Assembly (NCBI RefSeq): GCF_007830595.1
Contig: NZ_VLLD01000002.1
Length of the DNA stretch: 64,000 nt
Reading direction: 5' to 3' (one strand)
Source of the DNA: Treponema_B putidum
GTDB taxonomy: Bacteria > Spirochaetota > Spirochaetia > Treponematales > Treponemataceae
The notes under the pieces are model-generated. The model was not told the origin of the DNA, did not search any database, and saw nothing but the letters and a program-made list of their open reading frames with translations. Position 1 is the stretch's first letter, and each line of letters opens with the position of its first letter. A program made the position numbers and the translations under genes. This document shows, in pieces, positions 35,337-44,080 of this stretch.

Positions 35337-36413
35337 ATGAAAAGAACACCCTATTATGAAACTTTGCTCGCCAAGGGCGGCAAGTTTGTTGAGTTCGGCG
35401 GATATGAAATGCCCATTCAGTTTGCCGGTATCTTAAAAGAGCATCTTGCAGTTCGCAATAATGTAGGACTTTTCGATGTTTCGCACATGGGAGAGTTTTA
35501 TATTGAAGGCGACAATGCCGAAGCTGCCGTAAATGCCCTTATTACAAACGACATTCGCGGAATGGCTGACGGAGATGTACGCTACACCCTTATGTGTAAC
35601 GAAAAGGGCGGAATTGTAGATGACTTCCTTGTTTACCGTTATAATCAAAAGAAATTCCTTTTGGTTGTAAATGCCGGAAACCACGACAAGGACTATGACT
35701 GGGTAAAAAAACACTTGGATAAGAGTGTTACCTTTACTGACCGCTCTTCTGAAATTGCCCAGCTTGCAATTCAAGGGCCTAATGCTCCTGCTGTGGTAAA
35801 AAAGTTTATTGATCCTTCAGCAATACCTCCGGCTTACTACACATTTAAGACATTCCAGTGCCCCAAGGGAGAGGTAATAGTTTCTCAGACAGGTTATACA
35901 GGAGAAGACGGATACGAAATCTACTGTCCCAAAGAATGGGCTCTCGAGCTTTTCAATCAAGTTATGAAAGCCGGAGAAGAATTCGGAATAGAGCTTTGCG
36001 GTTTAGGCTGCCGGGATACATTGCGTCTTGAAGCCGGAATGCCCTTGTACGGCCATGAAATGACCGAAGACACCTTGGCAACCGAAGTAACCTTAAAACC
36101 CTTTATCAAGCTCGAAAAAGAAGACTTTATCGGTAAAAAAGCTCTTGAAACCAATGAAGCCAAAAAAATCAGAAAAGGCTTTAAGATGATTGACAGGGGT
36201 ATTGCCCGAGATCATGACAAGGTTTTCTTGGGCGATAAGGAAATCGGTTATGTTACAACTGGAACTTCATCTCCTTCACTAAAGGTCGGTATCGGACACA
36301 TGAGAATTGACCGAGGCATTAAAGACGAAGAAGTCTTTATTGAAGTACGCGGTAAAAAACTCAAGGCTAAAGTCGTACCCACAAGCTTTTTAAAGGAAAT
36401 TAAGGGCAATTAA
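35337..36413 (+). CDS. gcvT: Glycine cleavage T protein (aminomethyltransferase)
   Basis: A 358-residue THF-dependent enzyme releasing ammonia and methylene-THF from the aminomethyl-lipoyl carrier. FDVSHMGEF near 46, YNQKKFLLVVNAGNHDKD near 102, SQTGYTGEDGYEI near 184 and GLGCRDTLRLEAGMPLYGHE near 222 are GcvT hallmarks. AGGAGG precedes the ATG. Only 67 nt separate it from the PH gene, and no glycine riboswitch is visible there. Confidence 0.97.
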   Translation: MKRTPYYETLLAKGGKFVEFGGYEMPIQFAGILKEHLAVRNNVGLFDVSHMGEFYIEGDNAEAAVNALITNDIRGMADGDVRYTLMCNEKGGIVDDFLVYRYNQKKFLLVVNAGNHDKDYDWVKKHLDKSVTFTDRSSEIAQLAIQGPNAPAVVKKFIDPSAIPPAYYTFKTFQCPKGEVIVSQTGYTGEDGYEIYCPKEWALELFNQVMKAGEEFGIELCGLGCRDTLRLEAGMPLYGHEMTEDTLATEVTLKPFIKLEKEDFIGKKALETNEAKKIRKGFKMIDRGIARDHDKVFLGDKEIGYVTTGTSSPSLKVGIGHMRIDRGIKDEEVFIEVRGKKLKAKVVPTSFLKEIKGN

Positions 36414-36466
36414 AAAGTTTTGTAAGTTTTTTTAAAAAACTTAAAAATAAAATATAGGAGTTAGAT

Positions 36467-36835
36467 ATGGAAATTAAAGAAGATGTAAAATACTTGGAAT
36501 CACACGAATGGTTCAAGAAAGAAGGAAACATCGGTATTGTCGGAATCAGCGATTATGCTCAAGGTGAAATGGGAGATGTCGTATTCGTTGAGCTTCCTGA
36601 AGTAGGCGATGAAGTTACAGCCGATAAAGCCTGTGCTACAGTAGAATCGGTAAAAGCCGTTTTTGAAATCATCAGCCCCATGACAGGAAAAGTCGTTGAA
36701 ATAAACGAAGAGCTCTTGGATGCTCCCGAAAAAATCAATGAGGACGCTTTCGGTTCATGGTTCTTTAAGGTAGAACTTAAAGGGGAATCTTCAAAATTAA
36801 TGGATGCAGGTGCATACAAGGGCCTCTGCAAGTAA
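36467..36835 (+). CDS. gcvH: Glycine cleavage H protein
   Basis: A 122-residue lipoyl carrier. The lipoylation lysine is in ESVKAVFEI near residue 64, and HEWFKKEGNIGIVGISDYAQ near 15 and NEDAFGSWFFKVEL near 88 are conserved. It shuttles the aminomethyl group between GcvP, GcvT and Lpd. Follows gcvT by 53 nt containing a small A/T hairpin. AGGAG precedes the ATG. Confidence 0.97.
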   Translation: MEIKEDVKYLESHEWFKKEGNIGIVGISDYAQGEMGDVVFVELPEVGDEVTADKACATVESVKAVFEIISPMTGKVVEINEELLDAPEKINEDAFGSWFFKVELKGESSKLMDAGAYKGLCK

Positions 36836-36926
36836 GTAATTTTTCTTCTTTGTAAAAGCGGCAAAAAAATTGTTGAACCGATTTAATTTGCCGCCTTTCA
36901 GATGTTAAAATTAAATTAGGAGGGTC

Positions 36927-37074
36927 GATAAACGGCTCGGCAGAAATTCAGCCTCACCGTTTATCTGCCGAGTTTGCCTTTTAGGCAAACATCGCATTAT
37001 TATATGCAGTTTTGCAAGCAAAACTGCATGAAAAAACTTTTTTCGGAAACTGATGTTTCCTGCAAAAAGTTTTT
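36927..37074 (+). promoter_or_regulatory. Four-hairpin leader element, copy 2 (before gcvPA)
   Basis: Hairpin 1 GATAAACGG/CCGTTTATC (36927-36965) enclosing TTCGGC-like CTCGGCAG...AAATT...GCCTC. Hairpin 2 spans 36969-36994 (arms CGAGTTTGCC and GGCAAACATCG). Hairpin 3 pairs ATGCAGTTTTG with CAAAACTGCAT, 37004-37029. Hairpin 4 is 37032-37074 with inner stem GGAAAC-TGAT-GTTTCC. The start codon is 12 nt after it. Splits the gcv genes into gcvTH and gcvPA-PB. Confidence 0.75.
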
Positions 37075-37086
37075 ATGGGAGAATTT

Positions 37087-38391
37087 ATGTCAAATTATAT
37101 TCCTCACTCCGCTGAGGAAACAAAAGAGATGCTTGATCTCATCGGCGTAAAATCGATTGATGATTTATACGGTTTTGACAGCAAGGACTGTAAAACAGTC
37201 GATGTAGGCGAGGGGAAAACTCAAGCAGAAGTTGAAAAGTTTTTTCAAAATTTAAGCAGTGAAAACACTGTTTTTAAATCGATATTACGAGGTGCAGGTG
37301 CTTATAACCACTATGCTCCTGCAGCTGTAAGGCACATGGCTTCCAGAGAAGAGTTTTTGACTGCCTATACACCTTATCAGCCCGAAATGAATCAGGGCGA
37401 ACTTCAGGCAGGTTTTGAATATCAGTCAATGATTTGTGAGCTTACCGGAATGGATGTTTCCAATGCCAGCGTTTATGACGGAGGCACGGCAGTAGCAGAT
37501 GCTATAGTTATGTCCTTAGGACGAAAACAAAACAAGGTTTTGATTTCGGAATGTGTTGAGCCAAGTTCAATTCAAATTGCTAAAACCTATCTAAAGCACA
37601 GCGGTGTAGAATTCGTAATGATTCCAAAAGACGGCTATAAAACCGATATTTCAAAGATTAAGGGCCTTTTGGATGAAAGTGTCGGAGCAGTAGTTATGCA
37701 GCAACCGAACCGTTTCGGTACAATCGAAGACTGCGAAGCTGTCGGTAAACTTGTAGAAGGCACTAAAACTCAGTTTGTAATGAGCTGCAATCCTATTTCT
37801 TTGGCAATCTTAAAAACACCGAAAGAATGCGGTGCTTCGATAGCCTTAGGCGAAGGTCAGGCTTTAGGACTTCCTTTAGGTGCAGGCGGCCCCTATCTCG
37901 GCTTCCTTTCTACAATCGAAGCCAATATGCGAAAAATCCCGGGAAGAATCATCGGTCAATCAACAGACCATGACGGCAGAAGAGCCTTTGTTCTAACTCT
38001 TCAAGCCCGTGAACAGCATATCAGGCGCGAAAAAGCCAGCTCCAGTATCTGTTCTAACCAGGCTCTTTGTGCATTAAGAGCTTCTATGTTTATGACAGCC
38101 TACGGAAAGGAAGGTTTAAAAACCGTTGCAAATGTTTCCGTAAGCAATGCACATTATCTTGCAGATGAGCTTAAAAAGATCGGCTTAACCGTAAAAAATA
38201 ACGGAGAATTCTTTCATGAATTCGTAACTGACGGAAAAGGAAAGGCCGATGCAATTCTTTCAAATCTTGAAAAAAACGGCATTTTAGGCGGTTTAAAGAT
38301 TTGTGATGATGCCATTCTTTGGTGTGCAACCGATGTTCTTTGCAAATGCGACCTTGATAAGGCCGTAAAAATCATTAAGGAGGTATTGTAA
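37087..38391 (+). CDS. gcvPA: Glycine dehydrogenase (decarboxylating) subunit 1
   Basis: A 434-residue half of the split P protein. MSNYIPHSAEETKEMLD, GAGAYNHYAPAAVRHMASREEF near 77 and YTPYQPEMNQGELQAGFEYQ near 101 are conserved. ATG 37087 is used instead of the earlier in-frame ATG 37075 because the latter lies in the ribosome binding site GGGAGA and MSNYIP is the family start. Overlaps gcvPB by one base. A structured leader precedes it. Confidence 0.96.
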   Translation: MSNYIPHSAEETKEMLDLIGVKSIDDLYGFDSKDCKTVDVGEGKTQAEVEKFFQNLSSENTVFKSILRGAGAYNHYAPAAVRHMASREEFLTAYTPYQPEMNQGELQAGFEYQSMICELTGMDVSNASVYDGGTAVADAIVMSLGRKQNKVLISECVEPSSIQIAKTYLKHSGVEFVMIPKDGYKTDISKIKGLLDESVGAVVMQQPNRFGTIEDCEAVGKLVEGTKTQFVMSCNPISLAILKTPKECGASIALGEGQALGLPLGAGGPYLGFLSTIEANMRKIPGRIIGQSTDHDGRRAFVLTLQAREQHIRREKASSSICSNQALCALRASMFMTAYGKEGLKTVANVSVSNAHYLADELKKIGLTVKNNGEFFHEFVTDGKGKADAILSNLEKNGILGGLKICDDAILWCATDVLCKCDLDKAVKIIKEVL

Positions 38392-39839
38392 TGAGCGAAT
38401 TGATTTTTGAAAAATCCGTAAAGGGTCATAAATTTGCCGAAGCAAAATTGACAGTACCCGAATATAAGCTTGATTCAAAATATTTAAGAGCAAGCGATGC
38501 AAAACTTCCTGAAGTTTCGGAACTTGAATTTGTACGCCACTATATGGAATTGAGCAAGCGTACTCACGGTGTAGATAACGGTTTCTATCCCTTAGGTTCT
38601 TGTACGATGAAGTACAATCCCAAACTCAACGAAGAAGTTGCGGCTCTTCCGAACTTTACCAATATTCACCCATTGCAGCCTGAACATACAATGAAAGGTT
38701 GTATCGAGGCTATGGGCGATTTAGGTAAAAAACTCGGTGAAATTACCGGAATGGATGCTTTCTCCCTCCAGCCATCAGCAGGTGCTCACGGAGAGTTCAC
38801 AGCCCTTTTGGTAATCAGAGCCTATCACGAAAAACGCGGCGACCATGCCCGAAACAAGATTTTGGTTCCCGATTCGGCACACGGTACAAACCCTGCCAGT
38901 GCCGCAATGGTCGGATGCGAAATCGTAAACATTCCTTCCGATAAGGACGGAAACGTAGATATCGAAGAATTAAAAAAGACTGTAGGAAACGATACTGCTG
39001 CCCTCATGCTTACAAACCCGAACACCCTCGGTCTCTTTGAAACCCATATCAAAGAAATTGCCGAAATCGTTCACAAAGCAGGCGGCTTATTGTATTATGA
39101 CGGTGCTAACCTTAATGCAATTATGGGAAGACTCAGACCCGGAGATATGGGCTATGATATAGTTCACCTTAACTTGCATAAGACCTTTTCGACTCCTCAC
39201 GGAGGCGGAGGTCCCGGAAGCGGCCCAATCGGTTGTAAAAAAATCCTTGAAGAATTCTTACCTGTTCCCGTAGTTACAGGATCGGACGGAAGCTATAAGC
39301 TCGATTATAACCGCCCGGATTCAATCGGAAGGGTTAGAAACTTTTACGGAAACTTCCTTGTCTTCTTGCGTGCCTATGCCTATATTCTTACACTCGGAAG
39401 CGAGGGTATAAGGGAAAGCTCAGGCTATGCCGTATTAAATGCAAACTATCTAAAGAAAAAACTTGAAAAAGAATTCGATGTTGCATTTGACAGAACCTGT
39501 ATGCACGAATTTGTTCTTACTCTTGAAAAGATTAAGGAAGAAACCGGTGTAAGCGCCCTTGACATAGCTAAGGGCTTAATCGATGACGGTATCCATCCGC
39601 CGACGATGTACTTCCCGCTCATCGTACACGAAGCCTTGATGTTTGAGCCTACGGAAACGGAAAGCAAGTCCACCTTGGACTTTACTGCCGAAGTTATGAT
39701 CAAACTCAAAAAAGAAGCTTATTCAAATCCCGAAAAGCTTCACGGCTATCCCTATACACGCCCCATCGGACGAGTAGACGAAACAAAGGCTGCCCGTGAA
39801 CCTGTTTTAAGGTACAAGGCTTGCTGCTGCTGTAAATAA
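38391..39839 (+). CDS. gcvPB: Glycine dehydrogenase (decarboxylating) subunit 2
   Basis: A 482-residue PLP-binding half of the P protein. The Schiff-base lysine is in NLHKTFSTPHGGGGPGSGP near 262, and FYPLGSCTMKYNPK near 63 and PDSAHGTNPASAAM near 165 are conserved. It decarboxylates glycine and loads the aminomethyl group on GcvH. The C-terminus ends in ACCCCK: four cysteines in a row, which is unusual. A strong terminator follows. Confidence 0.96.
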   Translation: MSELIFEKSVKGHKFAEAKLTVPEYKLDSKYLRASDAKLPEVSELEFVRHYMELSKRTHGVDNGFYPLGSCTMKYNPKLNEEVAALPNFTNIHPLQPEHTMKGCIEAMGDLGKKLGEITGMDAFSLQPSAGAHGEFTALLVIRAYHEKRGDHARNKILVPDSAHGTNPASAAMVGCEIVNIPSDKDGNVDIEELKKTVGNDTAALMLTNPNTLGLFETHIKEIAEIVHKAGGLLYYDGANLNAIMGRLRPGDMGYDIVHLNLHKTFSTPHGGGGPGSGPIGCKKILEEFLPVPVVTGSDGSYKLDYNRPDSIGRVRNFYGNFLVFLRAYAYILTLGSEGIRESSGYAVLNANYLKKKLEKEFDVAFDRTCMHEFVLTLEKIKEETGVSALDIAKGLIDDGIHPPTMYFPLIVHEALMFEPTETESKSTLDFTAEVMIKLKKEAYSNPEKLHGYPYTRPIGRVDETKAAREPVLRYKACCCCK

Positions 39840-39852
39840 ACAGCTTTAAACG

Positions 39853-39890
39853 CCCCCTCTAAAGACTGATGTTTTTAGAGGGGGATTTTT
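39853..39890 (+). terminator. Rho-independent terminator of gcvPA-gcvPB
   Basis: CCCCCTCTAAA (39853-39863) pairs with TTTAGAGGGGG (39874-39884), followed by ATTTTT. Confidence 0.9.
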
Positions 39891-39920
39891 GAAAGCTATT
39901 AGTTATGTAAAAGGAATAAG

Positions 39921-40883
39921 ATGGAGAAACAATATACTTTTTTTGATTTGATTATAGAAGTTTTTGAAAAAGTAAAAAAGCCAATGACTCCAGAAGAAGT
40001 TTGGGAAAAAGCGGTTGAGTTTTCTTTTGATAAAAAACTAGGAAGCTCAGGTAAAACTCCGGCCGCTACAGTAGGAGCAAGATTATATGTAGATGCCAAA
40101 GAAAAGGCTGAAAAAAGTACTTTTATTCAAGTTTCAAAACGTCCTTCAAGATTTATTTTAAGAAGTTTAAATATAAGCGGAAGTGAAATAAAACGGGAAA
40201 TCGAGAAAAAAGAAAATGCAGAATTAAAACAAAATAATGAAAGTAATTTTAATGAAAGAGATTTACATCCGCTTTTAGTAAAATATGTTTATTCAAACCC
40301 GCATTTTAATTGTTACACAAAAACTATTTATCAGGAAAATTCAGTAAAAAGAGTAAAAGGGGCTAATGAATGGCTGCATCCTGATTTAGTAGGTGTATAT
40401 TTTCCGTTTAAAGACTATTCAAAAGAAACAATGAAACTTCAAACTTCATTGAATGTCAATTCAATAAAACTGTTTTCCTTTGAAATGAAAAAGAATATAG
40501 ATTATTCTAATTTAAGACAGTATTTTTTTCAGGCTGTTTCAAATTCAAGCTGGGCTAATGAGGGATATTTAGTTTGCTTGAAAATCGATGAAGACCCTAA
40601 TTTTAAAAATGAGCTTCAAAGATTATCTAATGCTTTTGGAATTGGAATTATAAAGCTGAATCCGGAAAGTATAAGTGAGTCAGAAATAATTTGTAATGCT
40701 AGATATAATGAAAATATAGATTGGGATACTTTGGAAAGACTTTCAGAAGATAATCCTGATTTTAATAAATTTATATCAGACTTAACTGAAGATATTGCTT
40801 TAGGAAAAGTAAAAAGTACTTATGATAAAGTAATTACAGATGATAAATTTGAAAATTATTTAAAAGAAAAGAGTATTATTTGA
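39921..40883 (+). CDS. HARE-HTH domain protein with nuclease-like C-terminal half
   Basis: A 320-residue protein. Residues ~4-80 (FFDLIIEVFEKVKKPMTPEE, then AVGARLYVDAK-like ATVGARLYVDAKE and FIQVSKRPSRFIL) match the HARE-HTH domain found in restriction and chromatin proteins. The C-terminal half has HPDLVGVYFPF near 153 and FSFEMKKN near 184, spaced like a D...E.K endonuclease centre, then an YFFQAVSNSSWA block; this recalls COG2958-type proteins. Likely cytoplasmic DNA-binding nuclease; role in defence is inference. Stands alone after the gcv terminator with visibly AT-rich sequence. Confidence 0.72.
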   Translation: MEKQYTFFDLIIEVFEKVKKPMTPEEVWEKAVEFSFDKKLGSSGKTPAATVGARLYVDAKEKAEKSTFIQVSKRPSRFILRSLNISGSEIKREIEKKENAELKQNNESNFNERDLHPLLVKYVYSNPHFNCYTKTIYQENSVKRVKGANEWLHPDLVGVYFPFKDYSKETMKLQTSLNVNSIKLFSFEMKKNIDYSNLRQYFFQAVSNSSWANEGYLVCLKIDEDPNFKNELQRLSNAFGIGIIKLNPESISESEIICNARYNENIDWDTLERLSEDNPDFNKFISDLTEDIALGKVKSTYDKVITDDKFENYLKEKSII

Positions 40884-40989
40884 TAAATAACTATCTTTAA
40901 AAATGTATTGATTTTTTAGAAATTACATTATCAGCAAAGCTGATCTTATTGATTAATGTTGATAAATATAAACATACAGAGGTATTTTT

Positions 40990-41958
40990 ATGAGTGAAAA
41001 GTTAAATTTGGTTATTCTTGACGGGTTTACTTCCAATCCCGGAGACCTTTCTTGGGATGAGTTAAAATCGGTTTCAAATCTTACAATATACGATAAAACA
41101 AGTGCAGATGAACTTCTTGAAAGGTGTAAGGAGGCAGATGCCGTTCTTACCAATAAGGTGGTTTTTTCTAAAGAAATAATGGATTCTTTGCCGCGTCTTA
41201 AATATATAGGGGTTTTAGCTACGGGATATAATGTTGTCGATGTTGAGGCTGCAAGAGCTAAAAATATTTGCGTAACGAATATTCCCTCTTACAGCACCGA
41301 CAGCGTGGCTCAACTCGTTTTTGCCCTTATTTTTCATTTTTATTGGCATGTAAAAGAGCATAGCGATGAGGTTATGGGCGGAAAATGGTCGGCTTCTCCT
41401 CACTTTTGCTATCACAGTTTTGATATAAGGGAGCTTTCCGATAAGACTATGGGTATAGTCGGCTTCGGGAGCATAGGCCAAGCCGTTGCAAAAATTGCCC
41501 TTGCCATGAATATGAAGGTAATCTATTTTAACCGCTCTAAAAAAAATATTAAGGGCTTAGAAGAAGCAAAACAAGTTTCTTTAGATGAGCTTTTTTCTTC
41601 TTCCGATATAATAAGCTTAAACTGTCCTTTGACGCCGGAAACAAAAGAAATTATAAATGCCGAGTCCTTAAAAAGAATAAAGAAAACTTCTATTATAATC
41701 AATACGGGACGGGGTCCTCTTATAAACGAAAAGGATGCAGCAGAGGCTTTAAAGGAAAAAAGACTTGCAGGTCTTGCCTGCGATGTTCTCAGTGTAGAGC
41801 CTCCGGCTAAGGATAATCCCTTGCTTAAAGCTCCTAACTGTATTATTACGCCCCACATAGCGTGGCAAACCTTTGAGGCCAGAGAGAGACTTATAAAAAT
41901 AGCCGCCGCTAATGTAAAAGCCTTTATAGCCGGAAAAGAAATAAACAGGGTTAATTAG
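40990..41958 (+). CDS. D-2-hydroxyacid dehydrogenase (glycerate/hydroxypyruvate type)
   Basis: A 322-residue NAD-dependent dehydrogenase. GIVGFGSIGQAVAKIA near 155 is the nucleotide loop, INTGRGPLINE near 239 holds the catalytic Arg, DVLSVEPP near 264 the Glu and ITPHIAWQT near 286 the His. Closest in feel to glycerate dehydrogenase (HprA), which would link to serine and glycine metabolism coded nearby, but the substrate cannot be fixed by eye. GAGG precedes the ATG. Confidence 0.88.
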   Translation: MSEKLNLVILDGFTSNPGDLSWDELKSVSNLTIYDKTSADELLERCKEADAVLTNKVVFSKEIMDSLPRLKYIGVLATGYNVVDVEAARAKNICVTNIPSYSTDSVAQLVFALIFHFYWHVKEHSDEVMGGKWSASPHFCYHSFDIRELSDKTMGIVGFGSIGQAVAKIALAMNMKVIYFNRSKKNIKGLEEAKQVSLDELFSSSDIISLNCPLTPETKEIINAESLKRIKKTSIIINTGRGPLINEKDAAEALKEKRLAGLACDVLSVEPPAKDNPLLKAPNCIITPHIAWQTFEARERLIKIAAANVKAFIAGKEINRVN

Positions 41959-42052
41959 GCGGTTAAGTAGATTTTATTACCCCTGTTGTTCTTTTTTACA
42001 TTTTATGTATACTATTCTTTTGAGCATTGGAAATGCTCTTAAAAGGAACTAT

Positions 42053-42406
42053 ATGAACTGGAAACTGATTTATTTTTTATTGATAGTATTGTTTTTAGGC
42101 TTGTTTGCAGGTTTTAATATGAAAAATTCTTGCGATATTTCTTTAATTTTTTATACATTTGAAAACGTACCTGTTTATGTAAGCAATATTTTTTCGTTTT
42201 TAATCGGACTTATCTTAACCATTCCTTTTTTCTTTGGAAATAAGAAGAAAAAAAATAAGCCTGTAAACGAAAAAAAAGAAACATTTACTGCAAGCGATGG
42301 TGTCGGAATAGACACTGTGGACTTAAAAAAGCCTAAAAAATCATGGTTTAAACGTAAAAAAGAATCTAAGACTTCAATTTCTGAAAGTAATTCTGAGATC
42401 AAATGA
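42053..42406 (+). CDS. Small membrane protein, LapA-like
   Basis: About 117 residues. Two membrane helices (residues ~5-22 and ~42-60) joined by a short loop with CDISLIFYTFENVPVY resemble the LapA/DUF1049 pattern, followed by a Lys-rich cytoplasmic tail. ATG 42053 is chosen since AAAGGAAC lies upstream and the longer frame adds no conserved sequence. It precedes the 42427 gene by 20 nt. Confidence 0.68.
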   Translation: MNWKLIYFLLIVLFLGLFAGFNMKNSCDISLIFYTFENVPVYVSNIFSFLIGLILTIPFFFGNKKKKNKPVNEKKETFTASDGVGIDTVDLKKPKKSWFKRKKESKTSISESNSEIK

Positions 42407-42426
42407 GGTAAGAGATAAAAAGGTTT

Positions 42427-43413
42427 ATGGAATTTAAGATAAAAAAAATACTATTTTTTTTATTGTTTCTCTTTTTTTTGCATAGCCTGACTGCTCAAAA
42501 TTCCTTGCCTCAAAATGTTCAAAAGATTATAAAGACAGGCTTTACAAAAAAGACTCCTTTTGAGGCATCTTCGTTTATGGAAGCCGAAATAAGTAAGATG
42601 TCTTTAAATACTGAAAAAATTATTGCTCTTGCCGTGCTGGCTGACTATGAAGAGAGGTTTGATTTATTTTTGAGAGCAGGAAGACACTATCTTGAAGCTG
42701 CGGAACTTTCTCCCGAAACCGGAAGAAAAACTCTTTTAACCAAGGCTTTTGGAGCATTCCTTTTAGCCGATAACATAACCGAGGCTTCAGAACTTTGTCG
42801 TAACCGCTTGCTGCCCGTCATTGAGGCTCCATTTTCAAAAGAGGATATAAAAATTCTTGTTTTTTTTGAATGGCTTAAATTAAAATCGGATGAAAAGGCT
42901 TCACTTGAAAATATAAAAAAATATGTTACCGATTCAAAATTCGCAGAATTTCATCCTGCGATGCTTTTGACTCTTTGGTGGGTTGATGGAGATAAGAAGG
43001 CTGAGAACACTCTCATAAAAAAATTCCCTAACAGCATTGAGGCATCTGTTGTCCGGGGTGAGGCTTTTTTGAGCCCTAAAACATTTTGGTATTTAATGCC
43101 TCAAAATAGAGGATTGAAAGAATCTTTTGCTGACTTAGGCTCTGAATCGGTTTTATTAAACCAAGGCGGAACATTAGCACAGAATCATGAGAATGAAACT
43201 GCAAAATTTTATCAAACAGGTTTTTTTAAAACCGAAAATTTTGCAAAAAGCCTTGCAGATGAGCTTAAAAAAAAGGGCTTTACTGTAACAATAAAAAAAG
43301 AAGAGCGAGGGGAGGAGGCTTTCTTTTCGGTTTTAGTAAAGGATGACGGCAAGGGAGATATGGTTATCCGGCTAAAAAGCGAGGGCTATGAAGCCGTTCC
43401 GATCTTTGATTAG
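42427..43413 (+). CDS. Exported protein with C-terminal SPOR-like repeat
   Basis: A 328-residue protein with a signal peptide (residues ~1-24, ending SLTA-Q). The middle is helical and TPR-like (ADYEERFDLFLRAGRHYLEAAEL, TKAFGAFLLADNITEASEL). Residues ~258-328 (YQTGFFKTENFAKSLADELKK to VIRLKSEGYEAVPIFD) have the SPOR-like beta-alpha repeat. Probably periplasmic and peptidoglycan-associated. Ends head-on with a TPR protein, with a 4-nt overlap of stops. Confidence 0.75.
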   Translation: MEFKIKKILFFLLFLFFLHSLTAQNSLPQNVQKIIKTGFTKKTPFEASSFMEAEISKMSLNTEKIIALAVLADYEERFDLFLRAGRHYLEAAELSPETGRKTLLTKAFGAFLLADNITEASELCRNRLLPVIEAPFSKEDIKILVFFEWLKLKSDEKASLENIKKYVTDSKFAEFHPAMLLTLWWVDGDKKAENTLIKKFPNSIEASVVRGEAFLSPKTFWYLMPQNRGLKESFADLGSESVLLNQGGTLAQNHENETAKFYQTGFFKTENFAKSLADELKKKGFTVTIKKEERGEEAFFSVLVKDDGKGDMVIRLKSEGYEAVPIFD

Positions 43414-44057
43414 GTTTCTTGCTTTTTTCCTTTAGACTTTTTATCATCTTGCATTGAATCTTTTTTTTCTGTTGTTTTATCTTCTTTTTTTAGTTCAGGC
43501 GGATTTAAAAGTTTTTCTATTTCTTTTTCAAGTTCACTAATAGTTTTTTTATCATCTTCTTGTGTAAATTTTTCCTTGGATTCGTTAAGAAGTTCTTTTG
43601 CTTTTTCGTATTTTTTTACTATAATTAAAATCCTAACATAGTTAAAGAAATATTCAGGAGTTTCCTTATCTTCCAAATAAATCTTTTCATAAATTAAAAG
43701 AGCTTTTTCTTCTTTTCCGGATGAGGCCAGAGCATAGGCGTAGGCTGTAGATATTTTTATGTTTTCGGGAGCTTTTTTATAGAGGGGTTCAATATATTTT
43801 AGGCAGCTTTCCCATTCATTTTGAAGGGCATAAACTTGTGCCAAATTATATTGAGCTGCATTTTTATATTTTTCAGACTTTTCGGCTTTAAGATAATAAT
43901 CTGCAGCCTTAGAATAGTTTTTTAACTCTGTATAGCCTTGAGCTATAGAAAAATACTCTCCTGCAAGGTCTTCTTCAACAGCTCCTTTTGCAAAAGCTTT
44001 TGTAAAACAAAGAAAAAACAAGACTCCAACAAAAACTATAAAAATATTTTTTCTCAC
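43410..44057 (-). CDS. Exported TPR-repeat protein
   Basis: A 215-residue protein. Signal peptide residues 1-23 (ending KAFA). At least four TPR-type helical pairs follow: YFSIAQGYTELKNYSKAADYYLKA, AQYNLAQVYALQNEWESCLKYI, STAYAYALASSGKEEKALLIYEK and YFFNYVRILIIVKKYEKAKELL. The last ~30 residues are Lys/Asp-rich. Acts as an envelope scaffold by family, with unknown partner. Downstream of upp on the same strand after 23 nt. Confidence 0.85.
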   Translation of the reverse strand: MRKNIFIVFVGVLFFLCFTKAFAKGAVEEDLAGEYFSIAQGYTELKNYSKAADYYLKAEKSEKYKNAAQYNLAQVYALQNEWESCLKYIEPLYKKAPENIKISTAYAYALASSGKEEKALLIYEKIYLEDKETPEYFFNYVRILIIVKKYEKAKELLNESKEKFTQEDDKKTISELEKEIEKLLNPPELKKEDKTTEKKDSMQDDKKSKGKKQET

Positions 44058-44080
44058 CTTTTTTCTCCCATAAAAAAGTT

